A stretch of DNA of 64,000 nt, taken from assembly GCF_947499585.1 (NCBI RefSeq), contig NZ_CANMOO010000004.1, forward strand, positions 186,001-250,000, written 5' to 3'. The notes below the pieces were generated by a model. It was not told the DNA's origin and did not search any database. It worked only from the letters and a program-made list of their open reading frames with translations. The translations under genes and the position numbers were made by a program. Below, piece by piece: positions 63,741 through 64,000 of the stretch. Positions within the stretch are counted from its first letter, which is position 1. The number at the start of each line of letters is the position of its first letter. This stretch comes from an uncultured Allomuricauda sp. GTDB taxonomy: Bacteria; Bacteroidota; Bacteroidia; Flavobacteriales; Flavobacteriaceae.

Positions 63741-63891
63741 TTAGGGCGTAAATTTTGGGTAAAGGTAAACAAAAAGTGTGCCTAGCAAGTTTAGCTCGAT
63801 GTAATCCCATTTTTATGGTTAATAATTATGAAAACAATCCTTTTAGTGCTAAATTTGCTTGCAATTTTGTTAACAAAAGGTCTACAACAAT

Positions 63892-64000
63892 ATGTCTAAA
63901 GACATCCGGATTAAAAAAGGGTTAAACATCAACCTTATCGGGGCAGCAGAACAGACTACTTCCAAAGCCGTTTTAAGTAACGTATACGCCCTAAACCTAG
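63892..64000 (+). CDS. nqrA: Na+-translocating NADH:quinone reductase subunit A, N-terminal part
   Basis: The first 36 codons are present, M-S-K-D-I-R-I-K-K-G-L-N-I-N-L-I-G-A-A-E; the gene runs off the right edge. This start is characteristic of NqrA, the soluble quinone-linked subunit of the sodium pump that forms the main NADH entry to the respiratory chain in marine flavobacteria. It is divergent from the T9SS plug gene with 151 bp between them. Confidence 0.88.
   Translation, partial: MSKDIRIKKGLNINLIGAAEQTTSKAVLSNVYALNL

Overview
The window looks like a chromosomal segment of a member of the Bacteroidota, most likely a marine Flavobacteriaceae. The DNA is AT-rich. Genes mostly lack Shine-Dalgarno sequences, and several are preceded by the TAnnTTTG -7 box of this phylum. 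There are two type IX secretion genes (a PorT-like protein and the T9SS plug/DUF5103 protein), a short 287-residue RpoD, a TamL-type Omp85 lipoprotein, an AccD without its zinc ribbon, many small lipoproteins, and the start of nqrA. No rRNA, tRNA, CRISPR array, prophage or insertion sequence was seen.

Layout. 1-8.3 kb is an envelope and stress region: DUF5777 (partial), YceI and OB-fold genes, a triple lamin-tail lipoprotein, a membrane-bound LytTR regulator, and a SCO1 / MORN / YHYH / EF-hand lipoprotein set. That set is divergent from an ECF sigma factor, a small membrane protein and a Spy/CnrX-like protein. 8.7-16.4 kb is the most unusual part, a tightly packed plus-strand cluster. It encodes a Rieske-FMN glutamate-synthase-like fusion, a CPA1 antiporter, a Rieske-ThDP enzyme fusion, two small membrane proteins, a ferric-reductase-like membrane protein with a C-terminal Rieske domain, a membrane-anchored Cys/His motif protein and a secreted YHS protein. 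16.5-20 kb is a LysE / DinB / NRDE / ATP-grasp / outer-membrane run. 20-32.5 kb (minus strand) holds YpdA, Rpe, a serine-hydrolase-like pseudoenzyme operon under an AraC regulator, TrmL, an M8-like protease, a DUF5916 protein and a LytS/LytR-type pair.

32.5-34.9 kb is a gene-poor patch with small ORFs and apparent gene remains. 34.9-54.8 kb is mostly housekeeping: rpoD, pnp, rpsO, accD, fbaA, tamL, an rRNA methyltransferase, porT, ubiE, trkA/trkH, a sulfatase, an aminotransferase, a desaturase and rsmG. 55-64 kb holds a damaged MORN gene, two DJ-1/PfpI genes with an arylamine N-acetyltransferase, P5C dehydrogenase, ApaG, DUF3667, the T9SS plug and nqrA.

The best candidate for an undescribed system is the 8.7-16.4 kb Rieske cluster. 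Three different catalytic or membrane modules each carry a Rieske [2Fe-2S] domain and share one locus. I infer a dedicated electron-transfer chain in which soluble flavin and ThDP enzymes exchange electrons, through Rieske centres, with a haem-containing membrane subunit. Substrates and direction of flow cannot be read from the sequence.
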